Shown here one piece after another: positions 1-8,413 of a DNA stretch of 64,000 nucleotides; the first letter of the stretch is position 1, and every line of letters begins with the position of its first letter. The stretch lies in NCBI RefSeq assembly GCF_002019665.1, contig NZ_KV917375.1, positions 3,795,445 to 3,859,444 of the forward strand, given 5' to 3'. Both the position numbers and the translations under genes were made by a program. Under the pieces are notes generated by a model that was not told where the DNA came from, made no database searches, and saw only the letters and a program-made list of their open reading frames with translations. This DNA is from Sutcliffiella halmapala. Lineage in GTDB: Bacteria > Bacillota > Bacilli > Bacillales > Bacillaceae_I.

Positions 1-503
1 AACACATACATAAGTAGACCAGGAATCAAGGTTACAGCTAAGAAAAAGGGATTATTAATTTGCGAAGAAAAAAACTCCACATAGGTTGTTTTCCTTTTGC
101 CGCGCTGCTCCAGCAGTTCGTTCGTCCGTTCGAGCAAGATTTTACGGTACGACTCTTCTGACCATGCTTCCACTATCTTTTCCGTTGTAGCGTGAGATAC
201 TTCTTGTTGGAAAAAGGCATGCTTTCTACTTAACTGCTCTTTAAAACGTTCTCTAAGCTTTTCTTTATAACCATTTTCAAGAAGCTGACGTTGCACTTGG
301 TGTTGAACTTCTAATGAATGATTAGTTTTTCCCCTCAAAAAATAGAGTAAGGCAACAATCAGATGGACAGGCAATCCCAACAAAAGTAGCAGCCACTTGT
401 ATGTCGTTTGATGTTGCATTTTTTTGTAATGATGATTGATTGTTTCAGATATCGCTAGAGGGTAAAAATTTTTACCATTCTTTATTTCCTTTACTACCTC
501 CAT
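1..503 (-). CDS. Membrane protein of unknown function, C-terminus cut by window edge
   Basis: An uninterrupted minus-strand frame runs from ATG at 503 to the left edge without a stop, giving about 167 residues of a longer protein. The start has a good ribosome site (AGGTGAT, about 9 nt upstream). One clear membrane segment lies at residues 37-56 (Leu-rich, followed by an Arg-Gly-Lys), then a long charged stretch rich in Glu, Gln, Arg and Lys (about 60-135) likely to be helical or coiled, and a second hydrophobic segment begins near residue 152 at the edge. I do not recognise the family. It is divergent from the ABC ATPase gene at 637. The frame itself is secure; function is unknown. Confidence 0.7.
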   Translation of the reverse strand, partial: MEVVKEIKNGKNFYPLAISETINHHYKKMQHQTTYKWLLLLLGLPVHLIVALLYFLRGKTNHSLEVQHQVQRQLLENGYKEKLRERFKEQLSRKHAFFQQEVSHATTEKIVEAWSEESYRKILLERTNELLEQRGKRKTTYVEFFSSQINNPFFLAVTLIPGLLMYV

Positions 504-636
504 TTGCTTTGTATCACCTGCCTTATTTTAAATTGTATAATTCCGATAGGTATAGTATACTTTAAAAAAATCAGATTACAATATAAAAAATTCCTTTATT
601 ACATAAAAATTCAGATTGTTAGTAGGTGGAAGAGCT

Positions 637-2388
637 ATGGAAACATTGCTACAGGTAAAAGACTTAAAAATATCCTTTCAAACCGGTGACACCGAGTTTG
701 AAGCCGTTAAAGGGGTTAGTTTTGAAATAAAGAAAGGCGAAACCTTAGGAATCGTTGGGGAGTCAGGAAGTGGGAAAAGCGTTACTGCTAGGTCAATTAT
801 GCGCCTTCTCCCTTCACCTCCTTCCTTTATGAAAAGTGGAGAAATCACTTACCAAACAGAAGATCTTATTTCAAAGAGTGAAAAAGAAATGGAAGCTATT
901 AGAGGACGTCATATCAGCATGATATTCCAGGATCCAATGTCCTCTTTAAATCCTACCATGCAGGTTGGAAAACAAATTATAGAAAGCTTGATTAAGCATC
1001 AAGACCTTCCTAAAAAAGAAGCAAAAAAAAAGGCATTGGAATTACTGCAATTAGTGGGGATACCTAATAGTGAATTAAGATACAGCCAATATCCGCATGA
1101 ATTTTCTGGCGGAATGAGACAGAGGGTCATGATCGCCATTGCGCTTGCTTGTAGACCTAGTCTACTTATTGCTGATGAACCGACCACGGCATTAGATGTA
1201 ACCATCCAAGCACAAATCCTGAACCTTATGAAAGAAATGCAGGAGAAATTCGGCACTGCCATTATATTGATCACACATGATTTTGGAGTAGTAGCTAGAA
1301 TGTGCGATCGAGTGGCCGTCATGAAAAAAGGGGAAATAGTGGAAACAGGAACAACGGAAGCGATATTCGAAAGCCCTCAGCATCCCTATACGAAGAAACT
1401 ATTAAACGCTCTGCCGCGGCTTGACGAAACGAAGAAGAAAAAAAGAACTCCCCTGATTCTCAGAGGTGCTGATGTAACAGAGCCACTATTACAGGTCACT
1501 TCTTTAAAGCAACACTTTCCATTAGGAAAAGGAAAGATATTAAAGGCTGTTGATAACATCAGCTTTCACATTAATCCTGGAGAAACATTAGGTCTTGTTG
1601 GAGAATCTGGTTCAGGGAAATCCACGACAGGTCGCGCGCTACTACGACTACATGAACCTACAGATGGTGAAGTCCTCTACAAAGGAATACCAATTAACCG
1701 ATTAACAAAGACAGAACTGAAAATTATGCGCCGTCACATGCAGATGATTTTTCAAGACCCCTACTCTTCTCTCAATCCACGTAATAAAGTGGTGGATATC
1801 ATCGGTCATGCTCTAGATTTACACGGGATGGCAAGAAGCAATCAGGAAAGAAAGAAAAAAGTCGAAGAACTTCTCGAGATGGTGGGACTGGATGCTTTTC
1901 ATGCAGAACGATATCCACATGAGTTTTCCGGAGGTCAACGCCAACGTATCGGAATAGCTCGCGCCCTTGCAGTAGAGCCAAGCTTTATTGTTTGTGATGA
2001 ACCGCTTTCTGCACTAGATGTATCTATTCAATCGCAAATTGTTAGCTTACTAGATGATCTTCAGCAAAAACTGGGTCTAACCTATTTATTTATTGCGCAC
2101 GATCTATCCATGGTAAAACATATTAGTGATAGAGTTGCAGTAATGTATCGAGGAAAAATTGTAGAACTAGCCGAAAGTGAAGAGCTCTATTCCAATCCAC
2201 AGCATGAATATACAAAGTCGCTGCTTTCTGCAATACCTATTCCAGATCCGAAAGTAGAATCACAGAAAAAGAGAGTACTATTTCAAGAGAACTCCGAGGT
2301 CGATAAGTATAACCTGCAGTACTCAGAGCTCGTGGAGGTCACCAAAGGTCATTGGGTCGCCATGCCTTCTAAATATGAGGTCATGTAA
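637..2388 (+). CDS. Tandem oligopeptide/dipeptide ABC transporter ATP-binding protein
   Basis: A 583-residue protein with two complete ABC ATPase domains fused head to tail, as in the Opp/Dpp/Gsi (peptide, glutathione, nickel) subfamily. Domain 1 has Walker A GESGSGKS at 41-48, signature FSGGMRQR at 156-163 and Walker B LLIADEP at 176-182. Domain 2 has Walker A near 322-329, signature FSGGQRQR near 430 and Walker B IVCDEP near 451. Both have the C-terminal oligopeptide-type tail (PQHPYTK, PQHEYTK). The ATG at 637 follows AGGTGG with 7 nt spacing, so the in-frame TTG at 616 is not needed. No permease or binding protein is adjacent, so it either serves a distant transporter or is an orphan. The substrate cannot be read from sequence. 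Confidence 0.9.
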   Translation: METLLQVKDLKISFQTGDTEFEAVKGVSFEIKKGETLGIVGESGSGKSVTARSIMRLLPSPPSFMKSGEITYQTEDLISKSEKEMEAIRGRHISMIFQDPMSSLNPTMQVGKQIIESLIKHQDLPKKEAKKKALELLQLVGIPNSELRYSQYPHEFSGGMRQRVMIAIALACRPSLLIADEPTTALDVTIQAQILNLMKEMQEKFGTAIILITHDFGVVARMCDRVAVMKKGEIVETGTTEAIFESPQHPYTKKLLNALPRLDETKKKKRTPLILRGADVTEPLLQVTSLKQHFPLGKGKILKAVDNISFHINPGETLGLVGESGSGKSTTGRALLRLHEPTDGEVLYKGIPINRLTKTELKIMRRHMQMIFQDPYSSLNPRNKVVDIIGHALDLHGMARSNQERKKKVEELLEMVGLDAFHAERYPHEFSGGQRQRIGIARALAVEPSFIVCDEPLSALDVSIQSQIVSLLDDLQQKLGLTYLFIAHDLSMVKHISDRVAVMYRGKIVELAESEELYSNPQHEYTKSLLSAIPIPDPKVESQKKRVLFQENSEVDKYNLQYSELVEVTKGHWVAMPSKYEVM

Positions 2389-2402
2389 ATAATTCTCCAC
2401 GA

Positions 2403-2441
2403 CTCTAAACCATGTAGGAAGAATGGTTTAGAGCCCTTTTT
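2403..2441 (+). terminator. Rho-independent terminator after the ABC ATPase gene
   Basis: Perfect 10-bp inverted repeat CTCTAAACCA / TGGTTTAGAG with an 11-nt loop, followed by CCC and five T. It lies 15 bp after the stop codon of the ABC gene and separates it from the hydrolase gene at 2468. Confidence 0.85.
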
Positions 2442-2467
2442 AATTAGATTCTTTTAGGAGGGACAGA

Positions 2468-3268
2468 ATGAAAAGCACTTTAGCTATTGATTGGCAAGGG
2501 ATAAATCTTTCTGTATCCATTGAATATCCAACATCTTACTTCGATAATGACATGAAGAATGCATTATTTCCTGTCATCATAATTTGCCATGGCTTCATTG
2601 GATCGAAGGTGGGAGTCAACCGACTGTTCGTGAAAGCTTCTAAAGAGTTAACTTTAAAGAATTATATAATTGTCAGATTTGACTATCTTGGATGTGGCGA
2701 AAGCGAAGGGGAATATGGAAACAATACAATGCATGACATGATTCATCAAACGAAACAAGTCATTAGTTTGGTGAAAAAATTAGAAAGAACGGATTCAACC
2801 AACCTTACACTTATCGGTCATAGTTTGGGTGGAGCAGTCGCCCTCCTTACCGCCATTAAAGAGCAATCCGTTAAAAAGTTAATATTATGGTCAGCAGTAG
2901 GAAACCCTTTTCTGGATATCATGAATATTATTAAGAAACGCGTAACTGATCTCGATTATCATGATACTTTCGATTACCAAGGTTTTCTTCTAAAAAAGGA
3001 TTTTCTCCTCTCATTAAAAGAATACGAACCTTTAAAATGGAGCTTTAATTACACCGGCGATGTCCTGGTGATTCATGGAGATGAAGATGAGGAAATTAGT
3101 GTTCATTATTCTACACAATATGAACTAGCTTTTCATTCCAGACAAACGGGAGCGATGAAGAAACATATCATCTCAGGAGCAGATCACACCTATTCCTCTC
3201 ATTCCACTTATAACCAATTAATTCAAACGACTATAGATTGGATGGAGAGTTATAAGCAGACCTCATAA
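2468..3268 (+). CDS. Alpha/beta hydrolase (esterase-like)
   Basis: A 266-residue alpha/beta hydrolase without signal peptide, probably a cytoplasmic esterase or acyl hydrolase. The nucleophile elbow GHSLGG places Ser119 as nucleophile; the oxyanion-loop HGF is at 41-43, the acid is probably Asp205 or Asp207 in VIHGDEDE, and the base is His240 in GADHTY. The arrangement resembles cinnamoyl/feruloyl-esterase-like and YitV-like hydrolases, but the substrate cannot be assigned. The ATG follows a strong AGGAGG site at 2456-2461. It is monocistronic, bounded by the terminator at 2403-2441 and the long hairpin at 3272-3325. Confidence 0.85.
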   Translation: MKSTLAIDWQGINLSVSIEYPTSYFDNDMKNALFPVIIICHGFIGSKVGVNRLFVKASKELTLKNYIIVRFDYLGCGESEGEYGNNTMHDMIHQTKQVISLVKKLERTDSTNLTLIGHSLGGAVALLTAIKEQSVKKLILWSAVGNPFLDIMNIIKKRVTDLDYHDTFDYQGFLLKKDFLLSLKEYEPLKWSFNYTGDVLVIHGDEDEEISVHYSTQYELAFHSRQTGAMKKHIISGADHTYSSHSTYNQLIQTTIDWMESYKQTS

Positions 3269-3271
3269 AAT

Positions 3272-3325
3272 AAGGTGCCAGACCCCCAACATCGCTTTAT
3301 AGCAATGTTGGGGGTCTGGCACCTT
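3272..3325. terminator. Long dispersed-repeat hairpin between convergent genes
   Basis: Almost perfect palindrome with arms of about 20 nt (AAGGTGCCAGACCCCCAACA and its complement) around a short loop. It starts 4 bp after the hydrolase stop codon and faces the minus-strand operon ending at 3435. It is the best-preserved member of the hairpin family also seen at 21890, 41800, 44428, 61653 and 63613. It probably terminates transcription, although it lacks a strong T run. Confidence 0.75.
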
Positions 3326-3346
3326 CATTTCATTTATATGCTACTT

Positions 3347-3439
3347 CTACACTATCTCAATACAACCCTTTACACCAAAACTCACCTTACCATCTTTAAT
3401 CTCAACAGCTTCACCGGCAGCCAGCATCACTATTTTAAT
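3347..3439 (-). pseudogene. Remnant of the C-terminal tail of a PTS EIIA (glucose-type) domain
   Basis: Just beyond the stop of the Gfo/Idh gene, in another frame, the minus strand encodes about 30 residues that include VEIKDGKVSFGVKGCIEIV and a stop at 3347-3349. This resembles the tail of the PtsG protein in this same window ([21 protein letters not shown], 11415-11480), and the DNA over about 60 bp is also similar. There is no other PTS sequence nearby. I read it as the scar of a deleted PTS gene; chance resemblance is possible because it is short. Confidence 0.45.
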
Positions 3440-4412
3440 TATAAGGGGTTACGTTCGGTATATAGCCATCCGACTGATAAATCAACTCTGTTAGCTTAAC
3501 TACTTCTTTTGCGAAATTTCCTGGCACCATTACTTCATGATGTCCTAAGATCGAATCTATAAAACTTTTATCCGAATTCATTGTTTGCTGAGGAATCTCA
3601 GGTTTTATCGGAGGGTTTCCAATCTTACGAACCGTTATGTTTCCATTATCGTAAAAAATAGCTCCATCTTCCCCACAAAAAACATAGGTTTCATGCCAGC
3701 ACGGGGCATTCCCCACAATATTAAGGCCTGCGACAACATTATTCTCAAAACGAATAGTTGTAAAAGAATCAATCTCTACTGGAGAATCACGTAATTCTAG
3801 TTTTGACTCTACTTCCATTGGTTTTAATCCTGTAGTCCACAGAAGTACATCAATTATATGACTGCCCGAATCCATGAGCATCCCTCCCCCTGAAAGGTCA
3901 GGATTTTGGCGCCATGTTTCAGCGGAGAGCTGCTTCCATTCTTGATAAAGACAGGCGGTAATTGAGGTGAGATTTCCAATAATATTGTTCGAGATTGCCT
4001 CACGAATATATAGAAACGCTGGTTCAAAATGTCTTTGATAAGATACTTGAAGTACTCTATTCGCGTTTTTTGCAAATTTAATTAGTTGCTCCGCTTCTTC
4101 TAGTGAACAAGCCATCGGTTTTTCAATCAAAACATGACAATTATGGCTCATTGCATCCATCACATGTTCAAAATGAAGGGTATGCGGAGAACATATAATC
4201 ACCGCATCCATTGGAATTTGTTCTAACATATCATGATGATCATTGAACTGTGCAACACCGTTAAGCTTAAAACGATTAATTAAGGTATCTCGATTATTTC
4301 TATTAGGGTCTGCAACCGCTACAATTGTAACGCTTTTTAATTCTTTTAACTGTTTAACATGTAAATGAGAAATGCCACCTGTACCAATAAGTCCTACTTT
4401 GACAATTTTCAT
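3435..4412 (-). CDS. Gfo/Idh/MocA family NAD(P)-dependent oxidoreductase
   Basis: A 325-residue dehydrogenase with an N-terminal Rossmann fold (IGTGGIS at about 9-15) and the family EKP motif (LIEKPMA, near residue 95) whose Lys takes part in catalysis, followed by the alpha/beta substrate domain (QRHFEPAF; GGGMLMDSGSHIIDVLLW). The ATG at 4412 is preceded by GAGGGAAGGG and gives the canonical start MKIVKVGLIG; an ATG 45 bp upstream lacks a ribosome site. It is the last gene of the minus-strand sugar operon starting at 9703, 78 bp after a second Gfo/Idh gene. It probably oxidises or reduces a sugar or cyclitol; substrate unknown. Confidence 0.85.
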   Translation of the reverse strand: MKIVKVGLIGTGGISHLHVKQLKELKSVTIVAVADPNRNNRDTLINRFKLNGVAQFNDHHDMLEQIPMDAVIICSPHTLHFEHVMDAMSHNCHVLIEKPMACSLEEAEQLIKFAKNANRVLQVSYQRHFEPAFLYIREAISNNIIGNLTSITACLYQEWKQLSAETWRQNPDLSGGGMLMDSGSHIIDVLLWTTGLKPMEVESKLELRDSPVEIDSFTTIRFENNVVAGLNIVGNAPCWHETYVFCGEDGAIFYDNGNITVRKIGNPPIKPEIPQQTMNSDKSFIDSILGHHEVMVPGNFAKEVVKLTELIYQSDGYIPNVTPYN

Positions 4413-4490
4413 TCTATCCCTTCCCTCAAAAAGATTAAAAAAATTTGTAGTCTCCATGTCTCATAGCAAATCTTTTTTGATTCTTAAGCT

Positions 4491-5600
4491 TTACTTATTT
4501 GGAACGAAAATAGGTTGTTCGTCAAAAGAAACTGCTTTACCCGTTTTTGCAGACTCATAGATAGCTTCTATAATTCGCGTGACAACATATGCTTGTTCTG
4601 GTCTTACGACTGGTTCTGTGTCATGAAGTATATTATCTATCCATAGGCGGGCTTCTAAATCAGCATCGGTTTCAGAATTTCCATCGTAGAATGCTACGCC
4701 TCCTGCACCAAGATCCACTTTTGTCGTGTAAAGTTTCCCAAAGTTTTCACCGTTTATTCTAAGACCATCTTTCATATCAGCTCCACCCTCTGTTCCACTT
4801 AGGGAACATTTTGCCTCATCAATATCTAAAGAATTGAGGGCCCAACTTGCTTCTAAAACAATGGTTGCGCCATTTTCCATCGTGATAAATCCAAATGCAG
4901 AATCTTCGACTGTAAACTTCTCCGGATCCCAAGGCCCCCATGCATTAGCCGCATCTTCCTTCTGACCCAATTTATGATAAGTAGAACCCATAACAGTCTT
5001 TGGCTTATAGTTGTTCATCATCCACAAAGTTAAATCAATGGCATGTGTACCAATATCGATTAATGGACCTCCACCTTGCTTTTCTTCATCAAGAAATACA
5101 CCCCAAGTTGGAACAGCACGACGGCGAATAGCATGAGCTTTAGCAAAATATACTTCCCCAAGATCACCACGTTCGCATACTTTATGTAAATACTGGCTGT
5201 CTGGACGAAAGCGATTATTATACCCAATGGTTAGTTTTTTACCAGAACGTTTAGAAGCTTCTATCATAAGACGAGCTTCCTCTGAAGTTTTCGCCATTGG
5301 TTTTTCACACATGACATGTTTCCCTGAATCAAGAGCTGCAACTGCTATTTCAGCATGGGAATCATTCGGGGTCAGTACATGAACTACTTCAATTGACTCA
5401 TCCTCAAGTAGCTCTCTATAATCCTCATAAACTTTCGCATTCTTAATCCCGTATTCTATTGCAGCTTTTTCAGCTCTTTCAATCAGTACATCACAAAATG
5501 CAACAAGTTCCACTGATTTAAGCTTCGATAAACTGGGCATATGCTTTCCATTGGCAATACCGCCACAACCGATAATAGCTACTTTTACTAGTCTAGACAT
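4491..5600 (-). CDS. Gfo/Idh/MocA family NAD(P)-dependent oxidoreductase
   Basis: A 369-residue sugar dehydrogenase distinct from its downstream neighbour. It shows the Rossmann motif IGCGGIA (9-15), the catalytic EKPMAK segment (about 97-102), and GGGPLIDIGTHAIDLTLWMM with the conserved Asp and His typical of this fold. By length and motifs it resembles the YcjS/YteT-like branch that acts on glucosides or sugar derivatives. It lies 26 bp downstream of the TIM-barrel isomerase gene in the same operon, so the two probably act in sequence on the imported sugar. The assignment to family is firm; the substrate is inference only. Confidence 0.87.
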   Translation of the reverse strand: MSRLVKVAIIGCGGIANGKHMPSLSKLKSVELVAFCDVLIERAEKAAIEYGIKNAKVYEDYRELLEDESIEVVHVLTPNDSHAEIAVAALDSGKHVMCEKPMAKTSEEARLMIEASKRSGKKLTIGYNNRFRPDSQYLHKVCERGDLGEVYFAKAHAIRRRAVPTWGVFLDEEKQGGGPLIDIGTHAIDLTLWMMNNYKPKTVMGSTYHKLGQKEDAANAWGPWDPEKFTVEDSAFGFITMENGATIVLEASWALNSLDIDEAKCSLSGTEGGADMKDGLRINGENFGKLYTTKVDLGAGGVAFYDGNSETDADLEARLWIDNILHDTEPVVRPEQAYVVTRIIEAIYESAKTGKAVSFDEQPIFVPNK

Positions 5601-5626
5601 ATAATTTCTCCTCCTATAACGCTTTA

Positions 5627-6505
5627 TTATTTGAAATAAATTTCAAGATGTTCTTTTGCCTTTACAATTCCCTTACGTTCATCCTCAATAGAACCCCAAT
5701 AGCGATGGTCTTCTAATTCAATACTGATGGGACCATTGTAACCAATCTTTTCTAATCGTACTGCAATTTTTGCCCAGTCCACATCACCTTGTCCTGGAAT
5801 CGTGTAACGCCATGACCCTTCGGAAAAATCATATTTGGATCCAAATGTAGCCGGAATCACACCACATTCATATAATTCATCATGTAAAATTTCAGTATCT
5901 TTTCCGTGGCAGTAAGTTACTTTTTCTCCAAATTCGGTTAAGAATCTTAAATGATCTATACCTAGTCTAACTAAATGAGACGGGTCATAATTAATTCCGA
6001 AATGTTTAGATGGAATGACATGAAACATCGCTCTGAGCATTTCCGGTGTACAGCCTAGGGTAGGATAATAAGGTGCAGGGCCGGGCCAGCCTTCAAGTGC
6101 GATATAAATATTCTGATTCTCGGCATGCTTTACAATATTAGGAAATGTATCTTTCCAAATATCAAAAGCTTCCTTACGAGACATTGTAATATCTTCAGGA
6201 ACTAGACACATAAATATCACTTTGCCACCAAGTTGTGAGACTTCCGTTATTTGATTTTTTATGGCATCTACTGCCTCTGCTCTACTCTTTTCATCAATAC
6301 TGAGCAGCTTTGTATGCCCCACCGCCCCTATTCCATCTATCGATCCGACTTCAAGTCCCGCTTTTTCTAAAACAGTTTTCACCTCTTCGTTATAAAAGGG
6401 CACATCTAGTACATCTAAACTAATACTAGAAGCCCAATTTGCCACAGATTCTATTCCCTCGGCACCAATATTCGGCGGTATTCTCATCCCTATTTTTTTG
6501 ACCAT
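5627..6505 (-). CDS. Sugar phosphate isomerase/epimerase-like TIM-barrel protein
   Basis: A 292-residue protein of the AP endonuclease family 2 / xylose-isomerase-like TIM-barrel superfamily. Visible metal-site elements are the Glu in IALEGWP, NYDPSHLVR with its Asp and His, VTYCHGKDTE, and the C-terminal ISIELEDHRYW. Members of this superfamily epimerise or isomerise sugars, keto-sugars and inosose. It sits between the ABC permeases and two Gfo/Idh dehydrogenases, an arrangement like the E. coli ycj cluster where the equivalent protein (YcjR) acts on a 3-keto-glycoside. A ribosome site (AAGGAGG) precedes the ATG. Confidence 0.85.
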   Translation of the reverse strand: MVKKIGMRIPPNIGAEGIESVANWASSISLDVLDVPFYNEEVKTVLEKAGLEVGSIDGIGAVGHTKLLSIDEKSRAEAVDAIKNQITEVSQLGGKVIFMCLVPEDITMSRKEAFDIWKDTFPNIVKHAENQNIYIALEGWPGPAPYYPTLGCTPEMLRAMFHVIPSKHFGINYDPSHLVRLGIDHLRFLTEFGEKVTYCHGKDTEILHDELYECGVIPATFGSKYDFSEGSWRYTIPGQGDVDWAKIAVRLEKIGYNGPISIELEDHRYWGSIEDERKGIVKAKEHLEIYFK

Positions 6506-6540
6506 CTTAAAAACCTCCTTCAGAATAGGTATCTATCAAT

Positions 6541-7374
6541 TTATTTAATTCCACTGAATGTAATACCTCTAATAAATGTTTTTTGTAAAAAGAAAAATAG
6601 AATAATAACCGGAATTGTCATCATTGTTGAGACTGCCATCATAAGACCCCATTCAGAGCCTTTTTGACTTTGAAATTGTTGTAAACCTAGTGATATTGTA
6701 TATTGAACAGAATCGGTTAAATATAATAACGGTCCAATAAAATCTGTCCAGCTTGCCATAAATTGAAACAATCCAACCGCTAGAACAGCCGGTTTTGCTA
6801 GAGGTAGCATAATTTGCCAATAAATTCTAAACTCTCCAGCTCCATCAATTTTTGCAGCCTCTCTTAAACTATCAGGTAACCCCATAAAAAATTGTCTTAG
6901 TAAAAAGATGTAAAAGGGTACTCCAAAAAAAGCTGGTATAATCAATGGATATGCTGTTCCAACCATTCCTAATTTTTCAAACAACAAAAATAACGGGATC
7001 ATGGTTACTTGGCCAGGAATCATCATCACTCCAATGGTAATGATAAATAGAATATTTCTGCCGGGCCATTTTAGCTTTGCGAAGCTATATGCAACAAGTG
7101 GACATGAAATGACAGCTCCCAAGGTACTAAAAATAGTAATGATAATTGTATTTTTTAAATAAGTAAAAAAGGGTATATAAGTCATTGCATCAAGGTAATT
7201 GCTCCACATTACCGGTTTTGGAACCCATTCTGGTGGAAATGTGAAAATTTGCGTCATCGGCTTTAATGATGTCGATACCATCCAAATAAATGGGATTATA
7301 AAAAAAAATGAGGCAACAATTAAAACAATATGAGCTGAATATCGGGATACCTTCTTTTTCATCGTGCCATCCAT
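6541..7374 (-). CDS. Carbohydrate ABC transporter permease (MalG type)
   Basis: A 277-residue inner-membrane permease with about six hydrophobic segments and the EAA loop (LREAAKIDGAGEFRIYWQIMLP) that docks the ATPase. It ends with the MalG-family tail FIRGITFSGIK. The ATG at 7374 follows AAGGAGGG. It pairs with the MalF-type permease encoded 13 bp upstream. No ATPase gene lies in the operon, as is usual in Bacillus for sugar importers energised by a shared MsmX-type ATPase. Confidence 0.92.
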   Translation of the reverse strand: MDGTMKKKVSRYSAHIVLIVASFFFIIPFIWMVSTSLKPMTQIFTFPPEWVPKPVMWSNYLDAMTYIPFFTYLKNTIIITIFSTLGAVISCPLVAYSFAKLKWPGRNILFIITIGVMMIPGQVTMIPLFLLFEKLGMVGTAYPLIIPAFFGVPFYIFLLRQFFMGLPDSLREAAKIDGAGEFRIYWQIMLPLAKPAVLAVGLFQFMASWTDFIGPLLYLTDSVQYTISLGLQQFQSQKGSEWGLMMAVSTMMTIPVIILFFFLQKTFIRGITFSGIK

Positions 7375-7387
7375 GGTTTTACCCTCC

Positions 7388-8356
7388 TTATTTCCCTTGA
7401 TAATGGACCCAACGCTTAGATGTAATAAATACGAATGCAGTTAGTCCCATAATAATCACAAACAAAATCCAAGCCATAGCAGAGGCATAACCCATCTTAA
7501 AGAACTTAAATCCATTGTCATACAAATACATTACATAGAAGGTTAAGGAATTAGCTGGTGTTCCCTGTCCTTGTGTTAATGTATAAGGTAAAGTAAATTG
7601 TTGGAAAGCACCGATAATACCCATTACGAGATTAAAAAAGATTACTGGTGTTAATAGAGGGAGCGTGATATGTAATGTCTTTTGAAACCAATTTGCTCCA
7701 TCCACTTCTGCAGCGTCATAATAGTCCTCTGGTATATCACTAAGACCAGCAAGATAAATAATAACCGCCTGACCAATTCCCCATAATGACATTATAATAA
7801 GAGAAGGCTTTGACCATGTCACACTTCCGAGCCAAGCTGGACCTTCAATCCCAATTGTGTTCAAAAATCCGTTGACTAGACCAAACCCTGGATTCAATAG
7901 CCACATCCACAAAACAGCAAGAGCTACATGTGGAACAAGTGTTGGTAAGAAAAAAATCGTTCTGTAAACCGCCATCCCTTTCACTTTCATGTTCAACATC
8001 ATTGCAAGCGCAACACCAAAAATAATACTCAATGGTACAAAATAAACAGCAAAGTAAACTGTGTTATACACTGATTTCCAAAATAATGTATCATGTAATA
8101 AGTCCTTATAATTTTGTAATCCGATAAATTCTCCTGGCTGAAGGATACTGTATGAAGTAAAACTAAAATAGATGGAAGAGAATAACGGTATAGCATAAAA
8201 AATAACCAAACCGATAATCCATGGTGAAGCAAATAATAGTCCGTGTTTGTATTTCCCCCAATTAGGTAACTTTTTCTTGGGGGCATAATGCAATTGACTT
8301 CCTTGCCCTGTTTCAAAAGACTTTATTGGATCTACTTTTTGTGCATTCCCTTCCAC
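7388..8356 (-). CDS. Carbohydrate ABC transporter permease (MalF type)
   Basis: A 322-residue permease with an N-terminal cytoplasmic stretch, six predicted membrane segments (first near 39-60, WIIGLVIFYAIPLFSS) and an EAA loop (DYYDAAEVDGANWFQKTLHITLP). It forms the heteromeric channel with the MalG-type gene downstream and receives substrate from the lipoprotein encoded just upstream at 8414-9703. A GGGGAGG-type ribosome site precedes the start. Confidence 0.92.
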   Translation of the reverse strand: MEGNAQKVDPIKSFETGQGSQLHYAPKKKLPNWGKYKHGLLFASPWIIGLVIFYAIPLFSSIYFSFTSYSILQPGEFIGLQNYKDLLHDTLFWKSVYNTVYFAVYFVPLSIIFGVALAMMLNMKVKGMAVYRTIFFLPTLVPHVALAVLWMWLLNPGFGLVNGFLNTIGIEGPAWLGSVTWSKPSLIIMSLWGIGQAVIIYLAGLSDIPEDYYDAAEVDGANWFQKTLHITLPLLTPVIFFNLVMGIIGAFQQFTLPYTLTQGQGTPANSLTFYVMYLYDNGFKFFKMGYASAMAWILFVIIMGLTAFVFITSKRWVHYQGK

Positions 8357-8413
8357 TTTAATCCTCCCCTTACTCTAGAAAAATAGGGAGAGTAAAAACC
8401 CCTCCCGCAATTT

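Noticed and set aside
504-689. Plus-strand 61-codon frame upstream of the ABC ATPase
   Set aside because: Very AT-rich, no ribosome site, and overlaps the well-supported ABC gene in another frame.
8029-8316. Minus-strand 95-codon frame inside the MalF-type permease gene
   Set aside because: Shadow of the permease in another frame, no ribosome site and no family resemblance.
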